A DNA stretch of 53,519 nucleotides from Clostridia bacterium (GCA_017428385.1 JAFRQX010000012.1:1-53519); one strand, 5' to 3'. Positions 8,189 to 16,632 are shown, counted from the first letter of the stretch. The notes: a model not told the origin generated them from the letters alone. Program-made: numbers and translations.

Positions 8189-9698
8189 CGGGACGAAACG
8201 GAAGGTCGCCGGATATGCACGGGTTTCCACAGAACTGGAAGAACAGCAATCCAGCTACGAGGCCCAGGTCAGTTACTACACGAACTACATCCAGAGCCGA
8301 AATGACTGGGAATTCGTCAGAGTTTACACAGATGAAGGAATCTCCGCTACCAGCACAAAACACCGGGAAGGCTTTCAGCAGATGGTGGAGGATGCGCTGG
8401 ACGGCAAGATCGATTTGATCGTAACGAAGTCGGTCAGCCGCTTCGCTCGGAATACCGTAGACAGCCTGACCACCATCCGGAAACTGAAGGAGCACGGAAC
8501 GGAGGTCTACTTCGAGAAAGAAAACATCTGGACGTTCGATTCCAAGGGAGAACTTCTGCTGACCATTATGAGCAGCTTGGCTCAGGAAGAAAGCCGGAGC
8601 ATTTCTGAGAACGTGCGCTGGGGCCAGCGGAAAAGAGCAGCTGACGGAAAGTATAGCCTTGGGTACGCTCACTTTCTCGGATATGACAAAGGGCCTGACG
8701 GAACACCGGTTGTCAACAAGGAGCAGGCAGTTGTTGTCCGAAAGATTTACGGCCTGTTTCTGGAAGGGTACTCCTACAACAAGATCGCAAAAATCCTGAC
8801 AGAAGAAGGCATACCGACACCAGCGGGTAAGAAGAACTGGCGGGATGTGACGGTTGCAGGAATCCTGACGAACGAGACCTATATGGGTGACAAAATCCTT
8901 CAGAAGACATACACGCTAGACTTCCTGCATAAGACGCCCATCAAGAACCAAGGTCAGGTCCCCATGTACCACATCGAGCAGGATCACGAGGCGATCATTC
9001 CCCCGGAGACCTTCAAACGAGTCCAGGATGAGATTCTCCGGAGAAAGAACAGGCCGCTCCAAGGCCAGACCATTTTCTCGGGGAAGATCTTCTGCGGATG
9101 CTGCGGAGCAACCTTCGGGCCTAAGGTCTGGCACAGCAACGACAAATACCGCCGGGTCATCTGGCAGTGCAACAACAAGTACAAGGGAACCAAAATTTGC
9201 CGGATGCCGCATCTGTACGAGGACAGGATTGAAGCAGACTTCCTGAAAGTCTGCCGGAAGCTTTCAATTGACCGGGACGAGATCATCACCAACCTCCGAG
9301 AACTGCAGACCCTTGTCGGCGGGACAGAGGAGCTGGAAAAGGAGCGTGCTGACTTGGAGATTGAAAGGAACCTTCTCGCAGACAGGCTGCAGGCCCTGAT
9401 CGACCGGAATGCCAAAGAGGCGCAGGATCAGGTGAAGTACATCAAGCAGTATGATGAGCTTTCCGGAAAGTACAAGAAGGCGGAGGAAAAGCTGACCAGG
9501 CTGGATACTCGCATTCGGGATAAGGAAATGCGGAACCTCCGGATTGCGGATTTCATCGATGCGGTTGAGCAGATGCCCGATACGGTTTCAGAGTTCAGCA
9601 CTGAGCTCTGGGCAACGCTGATTGACCAGGTGACGGTTTACGGGAAAAAGGATGTACGCTTTACGCTGAGCACCGGCGAGGAGATTCAGGTTGACTGA
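8121..9698 (+). CDS. Large serine recombinase (resolvase/invertase type)
   Basis: Up to 525 aa. The family-like part begins near 8177 with SPISSGTKRKVAGYARVSTE; the Ser of RVST is the predicted catalytic nucleophile. The resolvase domain continues through SVSRFARNTVDSLTTIRKL and SLAQEESRSISENVRWGQRK. A recombinase domain follows (FLGYDKG to DKILQKTYT), then a zinc ribbon with Cys pairs (FCGCCGATF and later WQCNN, KICRM) and a C-terminal coiled coil. The first 18 or so codons overlap the DUF2213 remnant in another frame, so the native recombinase N-terminus is probably clipped by 10-20 residues. It may be the integrase of a separate mobile element that inserted into the head genes. Confidence 0.88.
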   Translation: MCLWPGQVHRIICPRNWGSPISSGTKRKVAGYARVSTELEEQQSSYEAQVSYYTNYIQSRNDWEFVRVYTDEGISATSTKHREGFQQMVEDALDGKIDLIVTKSVSRFARNTVDSLTTIRKLKEHGTEVYFEKENIWTFDSKGELLLTIMSSLAQEESRSISENVRWGQRKRAADGKYSLGYAHFLGYDKGPDGTPVVNKEQAVVVRKIYGLFLEGYSYNKIAKILTEEGIPTPAGKKNWRDVTVAGILTNETYMGDKILQKTYTLDFLHKTPIKNQGQVPMYHIEQDHEAIIPPETFKRVQDEILRRKNRPLQGQTIFSGKIFCGCCGATFGPKVWHSNDKYRRVIWQCNNKYKGTKICRMPHLYEDRIEADFLKVCRKLSIDRDEIITNLRELQTLVGGTEELEKERADLEIERNLLADRLQALIDRNAKEAQDQVKYIKQYDELSGKYKKAEEKLTRLDTRIRDKEMRNLRIADFIDAVEQMPDTVSEFSTELWATLIDQVTVYGKKDVRFTLSTGEEIQVD

Positions 9699-9717
9699 TG
9701 CACCCCATACGGTCACA

Positions 9718-9782
9718 CGATGCACCCCACTCGATAGGTCTTGCACCTATTTGCACCCCAGAAAGGCGAGTGGGGTGCATCG
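9718..9782. repeat. 16-bp perfect inverted repeat after the recombinase
   Basis: CGATGCACCCCACTCG (9718-9733) and CGAGTGGGGTGCATCG (9767-9782), with a 33-nt loop that itself holds two more TTGCACC words (9741 and 9751). The right arm ends exactly where capsid sequence resumes (9783), so it marks the recombinase-module border. It could be a terminator or an end/attachment structure. Confidence 0.7.
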
Positions 9783-10472
9783 TTTACTTGTATCGACCGT
9801 GCCATTCCCGGGTTCTCCACCATGGAGCGGGAGAAGATGCTGCAGGTCGGCCGGGATCCGGAAACTTTCCTGAACAAGGGTATCCGCCTGCACTGCGACA
9901 AGCTGATTGACCGCAACGTTTATACCGGCTTTACCAAGGTTTCCTCCACGGGCCTGTGCAATAACCCGAATATCACCCGGTCTTCCGCGGCACCGCATAC
10001 CCCGGGCGGAACGGACACGGCCTGGGACAACAAGACGGCGGATGAGATCCTGGCGGACATCAACAGGGCCATTTCCGCCCTCTGGAAGGACAACGACTGC
10101 TCCTCCGACGCTCTGCCGAACCATATCCTGATCCCTGTGGAGCAGTTTGGCCAGCTGGTGACCCGCAAGGTGTCCGACGACTCTGAACGGTCCATCCTGA
10201 CCTATGTGCTGGAGAACAACCTGTCTGTGCAGCAGGGCGGTGAGCTGACCATTTCTCCCTGCAAGTGGTGCGGCGGCGTGGGCAGCAACGGATCTGACCG
10301 CATGGTGGTTTATATGAACCGGGTGGACCGGATCTGCTTCAACCTCACCCAGCCCCTGCGCCGGATGGACACGGAGTACTCCGAAATGCGGATCAAAATC
10401 CCCTATATCGCTCAGTTCTCCGAGGTAAGGTTCTTGTATCCCTCTACCATCAGATATTTAGATGGAATCTGA
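9783..10472 (+). pseudogene. Phage major capsid protein, N-terminally truncated
   Basis: About 229 codons of a DUF2184/gp13-like capsid protein: IDRAIPGFSTMEREKML, LNKGIRLHCDKLIDRNVYTG, NKTADEILADINRAI and the terminal VRFLYPSTIRYLDGI. Family members usually carry roughly 90-120 more N-terminal residues. These are absent and replaced by the recombinase module, whose inverted repeat ends at 9782. The first in-frame ATG (9822) has no good RBS. A working capsid from this copy is unlikely, although the remaining frame has no stop or frameshift. Confidence 0.85.
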
Positions 10473-10477
10473 TCCGT

Positions 10478-10665
10478 CAATTCATAATTCACAATTCATA
10501 ATTCATAATTATGAGTTGCTGAACTTCTGTAGAATTGCGGGGTGAAATTGCTCCTGTAGTCATCTGCAATCTTGATCGAAATGATAATGTCAATGCTATT
10601 GTAAGTCCAGAATGTCTGTTAATGTTGAAAACAATTGTGAATTATGAATTATGAATTGTGAATTG
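10478..10665. mobile_element. 188-bp MITE-like element with terminal heptamer arrays
   Basis: Left array (10478-10513) is built of CATAATT/CACAATT heptamers. The right array (10631-10665) is its inverted form (TTGTGAA, TTATGAA). Together they make terminal inverted repeats around 117 bp of non-coding sequence. It fills the gap between the capsid remnant and the next phage gene. No transposase is inside, and no clear target-site duplication was seen. Confidence 0.6.
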
Positions 10666-10689
10666 TTTTCGACTGAAAGGAGAAAACCT

Positions 10690-11049
10690 ATGCTCATTTT
10701 GTCCCGTGTCTGCGCCGAGTTTCGTGATCATACCGGCGCAGTGATTCACCGGGTTACCCCGGAAACGCGCCTGACCTTCCGGGAAGCCCCGGAGGCCATC
10801 CGCGAGGATCCCCTGTTCCAGATGCTGCTGAATGACGGTTCCCTGGAGGCGGCAGTGACCTCCGTACAGCGGAAAAAGCTTGAAGCGGAGCCGCTGGAGG
10901 GCACGGATGCGACAGGCCGGAAAGTGCCTGCCGCCCCCTCTCCGGAGGGGGAAACGCGCCCGAATCCATCCGGCCGGAAGCAAAACGCCGCAAAAACCGC
11001 GCCACAGGTGGATTCCACTGCGGCAGAAAACAACAAAAAAATTGACTAA
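10690..11049 (+). CDS. Small phage head-region protein
   Basis: 119 aa from ATG 10690, chosen because AAAGGAGAA lies 7 bp upstream; longer versions begin inside the heptamer array. The N-terminal half is ordered (MLILSRVCAEFRDHTGAV, then TPETRLTFREAPEAIREDPLFQMLL). The C-terminal half is low complexity, rich in Pro, Ala and Lys. It occupies the slot after the capsid gene in related late operons. Function unknown. The promoter -35 box of the next, chromosomal gene overlaps its last codons. Confidence 0.65.
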   Translation: MLILSRVCAEFRDHTGAVIHRVTPETRLTFREAPEAIREDPLFQMLLNDGSLEAAVTSVQRKKLEAEPLEGTDATGRKVPAAPSPEGETRPNPSGRKQNAAKTAPQVDSTAAENNKKID

Positions 11050-11070
11050 CAGGCGAAAACACGATATGAT
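11042..11070 (+). promoter_or_regulatory. Promoter of the LRR surface protein
   Basis: TTGACT (11042-11047), a 17-bp spacer, then TATGAT (11065-11070). The -35 box overlaps the last codon and stop of the upstream phage gene (GACTAA), so the phage coding end and the host promoter are fused at this junction. Confidence 0.7.
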
Positions 11071-11119
11071 TATATGACACAAAAAGGCAGAATAGAACAG
11101 CATGATGGGAGGGGTACGG

Positions 11120-12565
11120 ATGAGAAAGTTCGCAGCAGCTCTGATAGTCTGCGTTCTCTTCCTTTGCTGTATCCTTCCGGCCGCTGTTGCGGAGCAGAGC
11201 CAGAAGGCCGGGGATTATACCTATATCATCCAGCATGACGGCACTGCAGAGATCATCCTGTATGAAGGTACGGAGACCTCCCTGGTCATTCCGCAGGAAC
11301 TGAACGGGATCAAGGTTACGGCCATCGGGCCTTCCGCTTTCCAGGCGGATGATTACCTGGAAGAGCTGGAAATTAAAGACGGCCTGGTCTCCCTCGGAGA
11401 TTACGCTTTCCGCCGCTGCGCCAACCTGGAGAAGGTGAGCCTGCCCGCTACCCTGACAGTGGTCGGCATGAATCCCTTTGAAGGCTGCGCATGGCTGACG
11501 GATATGACGGTTGCCGAAGGAAACCCGAACCTGTACCTGAACGACGGAGTACTGTTCAGCCGGGATGACAGCCGCCTGATCTGCTATCCGATGACCAAGG
11601 AATACAGCGCGTATACGCTGCCGGATGGAACCCGCATTATCGGTGCGTCCGCCTTCTACGGCAATGAAAGCCTCGCCCAGGTGGTTGTTTTCGACTCGGT
11701 GCGGGCGATCGGCCGGCGGGCATTCTACCAGTGCGATAATCTGCGGTATATTAACCTGCATGATACCAATATCTCCACTGTCGGTGCGGACGCCTTCAAC
11801 GGCTGCCGCAAGCTGAAGAGCATCACCTTCCCGGCGAAGGTAACCTCCATTGCGGAGCGTGCCTTCCAGGACTGCACCGCCCTGACGGAACTGGTTTTCC
11901 CGGAAAACATTACCTTCATCGGGGAGATGGCCTTCCGGAACTGTGAAAGCCTCACCTCCGTACGCCTGCCTGTGGACCTGACCACCATCGGCAAGAACAC
12001 CTTCGCGGGCTGCACAAACCTGACTGAACTGATCCTGCCGGACGAGTTGTTCTACATCGGCGGCGGCGCTTTCCAGAACTGTGAAAGCCTGGCCAGTGTG
12101 ACCCTGCCCGCTGCAGTGGATTACATCGGCAGCGAAGCGTTTGACGGCTGCATCAGCCTGACAAACGTCTCCATTCCGGATACCTGCAGCTTCATCGGCG
12201 CCAAGGCCTTCTGCCGCTGCCAGTCCCTGCAGAGCATGGTGATGCCTTCCTGGACCTATTCGATCAATCCCTTCACCTTCTCCGGCTGCATTGCCCTGAC
12301 GGACATCCGGCTGCCGGACGATCTGGAGGAAATCGGTGAAAGCGCCTTCTTCTGCTGCTACACGCTGAAGGAAATCGTGATTCCCGATCCGGTGGAAGTG
12401 ATCGGCGACAAGGCCTTCTCCAACTGCCTGGCACTGGAAAGCATCGAGCTGCCGGAGGAACTGGAAAACGTCGGCCCCGACGCCTTTGAGAACTGCGTGA
12501 AGCTGGACCTTCCGGATCTGAGCGACCTGTACGAGGAATCAAACTTTGACAGAATCGGAGTTTAA
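11120..12565 (+). CDS. Secreted BspA-type leucine-rich-repeat protein
   Basis: About 481 aa from ATG 11120 (GGGAGGGG RBS). The signal peptide is MRKFAAALIVCVLFLCCILP. About 16 BspA/LRR_5 repeats of 22-24 residues follow, each like AFxxCxxLTxVxLPxxLxxIG (for example near residues 120, 235, 258 and 304). Such proteins are exported and often mediate adhesion or surface binding. No anchor is visible. The end is unusual: the last residues (NFDRIGV) are encoded by the start of the next phage gene read in another frame, so the native stop seems lost at the junction. Confidence 0.88.
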   Translation: MRKFAAALIVCVLFLCCILPAAVAEQSQKAGDYTYIIQHDGTAEIILYEGTETSLVIPQELNGIKVTAIGPSAFQADDYLEELEIKDGLVSLGDYAFRRCANLEKVSLPATLTVVGMNPFEGCAWLTDMTVAEGNPNLYLNDGVLFSRDDSRLICYPMTKEYSAYTLPDGTRIIGASAFYGNESLAQVVVFDSVRAIGRRAFYQCDNLRYINLHDTNISTVGADAFNGCRKLKSITFPAKVTSIAERAFQDCTALTELVFPENITFIGEMAFRNCESLTSVRLPVDLTTIGKNTFAGCTNLTELILPDELFYIGGGAFQNCESLASVTLPAAVDYIGSEAFDGCISLTNVSIPDTCSFIGAKAFCRCQSLQSMVMPSWTYSINPFTFSGCIALTDIRLPDDLEEIGESAFFCCYTLKEIVIPDPVEVIGDKAFSNCLALESIELPEELENVGPDAFENCVKLDLPDLSDLYEESNFDRIGV

Positions 12566-12950
12566 ATCCTATTATCCACAATTTGCGGGCTTTACGCCCG
12601 CTTTTGTTTTATCCTCCTGTATTGCCCAGGCCAATGCCCGTTTCTCCGCCTTCACGGCGGAGGACGCGGAGGAGGCCCGGCGGCTGTACGCGGCGCATAA
12701 GCTGACGCTGTATGCCCGCACAGCCCTGCCCGACGAGATCGCCGCTACCAAAGCGCAGATCGCCGCGGCAGGGCAGCCGCAGCGGATTACAGGTAAAAAA
12801 GCAGGGGAGGTGTCGGTCACTTACGCGGCCGGCGCCTCCTCTGCTTCTTCCGCTGCGTCCACGGTCCTGGCGGATCTGCCGGAAACCACCTTTGGACTGC
12901 AGCTGCTGTCGCTGATCCGGCTGTACAGCCGGTCAGTCTATATTCCCTGA
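12546..12950 (+). CDS. Phage head-tail connector-like protein, DUF4054 type
   Basis: 134 aa from TTG 12546 (TESEFKSYYPQFAGF). DUF4054-like connector features: a short N-terminal FKSYYPQF strand-helix, the ANARFSAFTAEDAEEARRLYAAHKL helix pair, an Ala/Ser-rich loop, and a C-terminal TTFGLQLLSLIRLYSRS. It should sit at the capsid-tail joint. It overlaps the end of the LRR gene by 20 bp and has no obvious RBS of its own, so it probably depends on translation from that gene. The convergent host gene ends 4 bp after its stop. Confidence 0.75.
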   Translation: MTESEFKSYYPQFAGFTPAFVLSSCIAQANARFSAFTAEDAEEARRLYAAHKLTLYARTALPDEIAATKAQIAAAGQPQRITGKKAGEVSVTYAAGASSASSAASTVLADLPETTFGLQLLSLIRLYSRSVYIP

Positions 12951-12954
12951 GGGA

Positions 12955-13617
12955 TTATTCTTCCCTGTATTTTTCCATGAGGGCCTTGAACAGGTCGTTG
13001 GTAGTGGGCGGGGTATAGGTGATTGCGTTTGCCCCGGCCAGGATCGTCTTCTCGATGTTCTCATCCGTGTTTCCGCCGCTGGCGATGATGGGAACCTCCG
13101 GGAAGCGCTCCCGGATGCTGCGAACAATATCCGGTGTGGCGGCACCGCCGGCGACGTTCAGGATGGAGGCGCCGGCGTCCAGCCGGGCTTCAATATCCGT
13201 ATCCGGTTTGGTGACCGTGATGATGACGGGGATATCCACCGCCTTGACAACGGCGCTCAGGTTCGGGTTGGTAATCGGCGCGTTGAGCACAACGCCCATG
13301 GCGCCCTGGCATTCCACGTCCTTCGCCAGGGTGACGGTGCGCAGGCCCTGGGTGGTGCCGCCGCCGACGCCGCAGAAAACAGGGATATAGGACGCCTTGA
13401 TGATCGCGTCACTGATGACCTGCTGGGGTGTAAAGGGATATACAGCGAAAACAGCGTCCGCGTCACAGTTACGGATGATGGCCAGGTCTGTGGTGAATAC
13501 CAGGCTCTTGATCCGCCGGCCGTTGATGATAATCCCGGTGGCCGCGTAGGTGGCCTCAGGAATCCTCAGGATCTCATGACGCAGGGAGCTGGAAATGTTA
13601 GGGGTGGTTCTTTCCAT
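12955..13617 (-). CDS. TIM-barrel enzyme related to IMPDH/nitronate monooxygenase folds
   Basis: 220 aa. Signs of a beta/alpha barrel with a phosphate-binding end: GVGGGTTQGLRTVTLAKDVE near residue 94, a central VIITVTKPDTDIEARLDAGA, and VPIIASGGNTDENIEKTI near residue 178, followed by AGANAITYTPP. It resembles small proteins annotated as hydrolases in Clostridia; the real substrate is unknown. An RBS (AAAGGAGAT) is present. It is convergent with the phage connector and divergent from the next phage gene. Confidence 0.7.
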   Translation of the reverse strand: MERTTPNISSSLRHEILRIPEATYAATGIIINGRRIKSLVFTTDLAIIRNCDADAVFAVYPFTPQQVISDAIIKASYIPVFCGVGGGTTQGLRTVTLAKDVECQGAMGVVLNAPITNPNLSAVVKAVDIPVIITVTKPDTDIEARLDAGASILNVAGGAATPDIVRSIRERFPEVPIIASGGNTDENIEKTILAGANAITYTPPTTNDLFKALMEKYREE

Positions 13618-13698
13618 AGGAATCTCCTTTCTGTATGGAATCCTCCACTATGATTGTAAAATGTCTGTATGTATTTCGCATGCGCAAAATGTGAACAT

Positions 13699-14205
13699 AT
13701 GCTGAAGATCACAGTCACAGAGAATACGGATCAAATCAAAAAACGGTCAAAATGCCTGAAGTATCTGCAAACGCACCGGGTGGACGTGGGCCTGACGTCC
13801 GGGGCTTCCGCCCGGTCAAAGTTCCTGCTGGCCATCCATACCCGGGGATCGCCGGTCATGCGGATTCCGCCCCGGCCGGTGGTCCGGCCGGCCCTGGCAA
13901 GGGAAACCCTGCGGGCGGAAATGGCGGAGTGCCTGATGGAAGCCTGCGAGGCGGCAAACAATGGCGATTTATCCGGCACGCAGGCCGGGCTGGAGAATGC
14001 CGGACAGCGGGGTGCGGAGGGTATCCGGGAATATATTGACGCCGGGATTGATCCGCCCAACAGCCCGGTCACCCTTTCCGGCGGATGGATTTATAACCGG
14101 GTGGCGAAGAAAGGTGTCCTGGTCAAAGGGAAAACCGGTGACAAGCCTTTGCTTGACACCGGTGCGCTGTATAACGATTTTGACTATGAGGTTACGGAGA
14201 GGTAA
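13699..14205 (+). CDS. Phage neck/virion morphogenesis protein
   Basis: 168 aa from ATG 13699 (MLKITVTENTDQIKKRSKCL). An upstream in-frame ATG (13669) also exists, but lies in the promoter region of the divergent host gene. There is no Shine-Dalgarno at 13699. The middle (NRVAKKGVLVKGKTGDKPLLDTGALYNDFDY) resembles the GxTGxPLxDTGxL ending of HK97-gp10-like and related neck/tail completion proteins. By order it belongs between the connector and tail genes. Its stop is one base from the stop of the convergent host gene. Confidence 0.7.
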   Translation: MLKITVTENTDQIKKRSKCLKYLQTHRVDVGLTSGASARSKFLLAIHTRGSPVMRIPPRPVVRPALARETLRAEMAECLMEACEAANNGDLSGTQAGLENAGQRGAEGIREYIDAGIDPPNSPVTLSGGWIYNRVAKKGVLVKGKTGDKPLLDTGALYNDFDYEVTER

Positions 14206-14206
14206 G

Positions 14207-14461
14207 TCAGGGCTGGATCTCCGTGGGGATGATCAGCTTCCTGCAGGTGTGGCAGTAATTTCCCTTTATAGAAATCTGCACAAGGTTCCTGGAAACAACA
14301 CTTTTGAGCAGGCCGCGGCCTCCACGGAAGGCCAAAGCCCGGAGCTCTGGATCAGACGGCAACCAGTAAAGAGCGCAGGGGCCATTGCTCATGACTTCTC
14401 CGTCATCCATTTCCTGTCCGCAGTACGGACAGGTCACAGGCACATTATTTTCCCTGTTCAT
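14207..14461 (-). CDS. Small zinc-ribbon protein
   Basis: 84 aa from ATG 14461 (MNRENNVPVTCPYCGQEMDD). Two Cys pairs, CPYC near residue 11 and CHTC near residue 73, frame a GPCALYWLPSD segment, giving a zinc ribbon like the DUF6487 group as I remember it. Function unknown. It is the last gene of a three-gene minus-strand operon and overlaps the preceding gene by 17 bp. Confidence 0.7.
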   Translation of the reverse strand: MNRENNVPVTCPYCGQEMDDGEVMSNGPCALYWLPSDPELRALAFRGGRGLLKSVVSRNLVQISIKGNYCHTCRKLIIPTEIQP

Positions 14462-14594
14462 CTTCGGTGTGTTCACTGGTTCCTCCGGTTTCCTCCGCTT
14501 TGCGCTGGGCTTTGCGTTTCCGCCGCTTCGCTGAGAATATGTTAATGATAACGTCCAGGACAACCTCGGCTGCATCAAACAGGAAATCAATCAT
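14445..14594 (-). CDS. Very small amphipathic/basic protein
   Basis: 49 aa (MIDFLFDAAEVVLDVIINIF, then a basic KRRKRKAQRK stretch and an acidic tail). AAGGAT lies 5 bp upstream of the ATG at 14594. The hydrophobic N-terminal helix may associate with the membrane. It overlaps both neighbours, which supports translation coupling. Confidence 0.55.
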   Translation of the reverse strand: MIDFLFDAAEVVLDVIINIFSAKRRKRKAQRKAEETGGTSEHTEDEQGK

Positions 14595-14769
14595 TTTTAT
14601 CCTTCTTTCTCCAGAGCCCTTTGACAAGCAGGACGCTGATATTGATAAACTCCAGGGCAAGCGCTGCGGCTGTAATATAATTCGGCACCGATATGCCGAA
14701 ATAGCCGGCGGCAAAAACCAGGCAGAGGAAAACCGTTGAAAGAATCGGGAGAAACTGGATTCTGTTCAT
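14587..14769 (-). CDS. Small two-helix membrane protein
   Basis: 60 aa with two hydrophobic segments (FLPILSTVFLCLVFAAGYFG and ITAAALALEFINISVLLVKG) and a basic KKDKND end. First gene of the three-gene minus-strand operon. No family recognised. GGAAGGAGTGAAA precedes the start. Confidence 0.6.
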   Translation of the reverse strand: MNRIQFLPILSTVFLCLVFAAGYFGISVPNYITAAALALEFINISVLLVKGLWRKKDKND

Positions 14770-14871
14770 GAACGGGTTTCACTCCTTCCCTGGGCTTCAT
14801 TGATCTTCATGGATACAGTATAAATATATATCAGCCCTGAATAAAGGACTGATATGGAAAAATATGTCTGG

Positions 14872-15495
14872 TTATCCGTCAGCGTTGGGATCTTGCTGCG
14901 CAAAAACGGAATCGCAGTACTGGTTCCACTGAACCTCGTAATCGTCATGGGAAAGCAGGATCAGATCCCGGGGACTGAAGATTTTTCTTTTCTCCGCTTC
15001 CAAGACAAAGGGCCAGACCCATTCGTTTGTTTCGCTGATAACTGCCTTCACGGATGGAAAACCCTCCTGCACAGCTGCGTACAGACGGGTATGACCGTCC
15101 AGGGAGATGAACCGGTCGTTCCAGGGAAGCACCTGGATAGTGACGTCTTCCGGCTGATGGATAAAGCTCCGGATGGCGGCCAGCTTCTCCTCATCAACAA
15201 AGAACTGGGATGGCTGGATCCGGTCGATCTCTACCTCAATTATCTCCGGCACCGGATACTCCGCAAGCAGGGAACCGGCTTCATCAAAGAAACGGGTGAT
15301 ATGCGGTGCGTGGAAACGGAATTCCTCAATCAGCTCCGCATACACGGACGGATCCTTCCCGCGGACTGTTGCTTCCGCCGGGCCTGTGATTTTGATTTCA
15401 TAGGGATCATTGTCAATCAGGTAAGCGCCGTGCTGCTCCAGCACTGTCTTTGAAAAACGGGTATCTGTATAGTTGTCTATGCGCTGAATATCCAT
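14872..15495 (-). CDS. ParB/sulfiredoxin-fold protein
   Basis: 207 aa. A ParB-like nuclease-fold core is seen at about residues 85-150: IEVEIDRIQPSQFFVDEEKL and FISLDGHTRLYAAVQEGF, matching the DGhxRl signature. There is no HTH part, so it is not a partition ParB. Such single-domain proteins bind nucleotide or act on small substrates, and the function is unknown. It lies 7 bp downstream of the GNAT gene and is probably cotranscribed. Confidence 0.7.
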   Translation of the reverse strand: MDIQRIDNYTDTRFSKTVLEQHGAYLIDNDPYEIKITGPAEATVRGKDPSVYAELIEEFRFHAPHITRFFDEAGSLLAEYPVPEIIEVEIDRIQPSQFFVDEEKLAAIRSFIHQPEDVTIQVLPWNDRFISLDGHTRLYAAVQEGFPSVKAVISETNEWVWPFVLEAEKRKIFSPRDLILLSHDDYEVQWNQYCDSVFAQQDPNADG

Positions 15496-15502
15496 GGAGT
15501 CC

Positions 15503-15976
15503 TCACAGTATCAGTTCAAAGTCTTCTTCGCCGGTCTGCACGAAGCCCAGCGCCCGGAACATGCTCTTGCTCTGCTCGTTGAAGGTATAGATGCTGGCGA
15601 TGACCTTGTCATAGCCCTTTTCTTTTGCCAGCTTCAGCATATCCATGACGCACTTCCGGCCGATGTGCCGGTTCTGGTATTCCTTGCAGATGACGATGGC
15701 GACTTCCTTGTTCTCCCGCAGGGAGACGTCGCCCACCAGCACGCCCTGGTACTCGATATAATAGCAGTCGCCGTGGGAGGACAGGTAATCATACATGTTA
15801 TGCAGGGTTTCCAGGTCGTAGGTGTGATCGATGTTATCCACTTGTTTGCAAACATCCAGGTCCTGGTACCAGGCCAGGGAAACCTCGTCGTTCCGGTAGT
15901 AGGGAATCAGGCGGATGTCGTTGTCAACAATGCGAATGTCCATGTGTACAGATTCTCCATTTGGTGTATAAGCCAC
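15503..15976 (-). CDS. GNAT-family N-acetyltransferase
   Basis: 157 aa. Core motifs: GVLVGDVSLRENKEVAIVICKEYQNRHIGRKC (residues about 81-112; acetyl-CoA loop QNRHIG) and SIYTFNEQSKSMFRALGFVQTG at the end. Substrate unknown. Starts at ATG 15976 just inside the heptamer array. Probably cotranscribed with the ParB-like gene. Confidence 0.85.
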   Translation of the reverse strand: MAYTPNGESVHMDIRIVDNDIRLIPYYRNDEVSLAWYQDLDVCKQVDNIDHTYDLETLHNMYDYLSSHGDCYYIEYQGVLVGDVSLRENKEVAIVICKEYQNRHIGRKCVMDMLKLAKEKGYDKVIASIYTFNEQSKSMFRALGFVQTGEEDFELIL

Positions 15977-16010
15977 AAATTATGAATTATGAATTGTGAA
16001 TTATGAATTG
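15977..16010. repeat. Heptamer array between host genes
   Basis: TTATGAA and TTGTGAA units in tandem. It encodes the last residues of the RpiB-like protein (INQFIIHNS), so the gene runs into the array. It shows that these arrays also occur between two chromosomal genes. Confidence 0.8.
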
Positions 16011-16610
16011 ATTTATCTCTTCGTTGCCATGTTTCAGAATATATTCGATGACATTCTGTTTTCTCAGGATGCTTTTCAGTACGGACTTGTCCAGGGAATT
16101 CAACAACTCAACGGCAGATACCTGGGAACTTCGGCGGATGCTCTTCAGCAGTTCCGTATCCCGGAGCTTCCGGGCGGATTCTCCCTTGGGCCAGCCCTGG
16201 CCGAAAGGTTCCGAGAAAAGGCGGGCAATGGTGGCCTCAAAGTTTTCTTCTCCGGTCCAGGTGTATTCCTCTCCCAGGGGCAGGGAAACAGCATTGCCGT
16301 TGTTGATCTGGGCAAAGAGGTAAGCGTCCGCCGGGGTGGGTGCGTAGCCGCACAGTACCCCCGGGAAGCTGTTGCAGGCGAGCATCATGCCCTGGCCGGA
16401 GGAGCAGCCGGTGACGATAAAGTCCACCGCGCCGCTGGCCAGCAGCATCCCGGCCAGCAGGGAAATCTCGATATAGCTGTAGCGTTCCTGCTCGTCTTCC
16501 GTGCAGCCGAAGTTGATCACTTCCGCATCCGGGGCATACTTTCGGACCGTATTGTATATCAGGCTGTTTTTGGAAGCCTGGGAACTTGCCTGGATGACTC
16601 CGATTTTCAT
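15987..16610 (-). CDS. RpiB/LacA-LacB-family sugar-phosphate isomerase homologue
   Basis: 207 aa. The N-terminal 140 residues fit the RpiB fold: MKIGVIQASSQASKN, DFIVTGCSSGQGMMLACNS near residue 63 (catalytic Cys region), and a PTPADAYLFAQINNGNAVSL strand. Proteins of this class interconvert aldose and ketose phosphates. The C-terminal 60 residues are a separate helical extension. The final nine residues come from the heptamer array. It begins 22 bp downstream of the TRIC gene and is likely in the same transcript. Confidence 0.8.
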   Translation of the reverse strand: MKIGVIQASSQASKNSLIYNTVRKYAPDAEVINFGCTEDEQERYSYIEISLLAGMLLASGAVDFIVTGCSSGQGMMLACNSFPGVLCGYAPTPADAYLFAQINNGNAVSLPLGEEYTWTGEENFEATIARLFSEPFGQGWPKGESARKLRDTELLKSIRRSSQVSAVELLNSLDKSVLKSILRKQNVIEYILKHGNEEINQFIIHNS

Positions 16611-16632
16611 ATTGCCATTACTCCGTGAGGGT

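Noticed and set aside
10754..11761. 335-codon minus-strand open frame
   Set aside because: Runs antisense over a phage gene, a clear host promoter and the LRR gene start.
14872..15495. Chromosome-partition ParB
   Set aside because: Only the nuclease-like fold motif is present; no HTH and no ParA neighbour.
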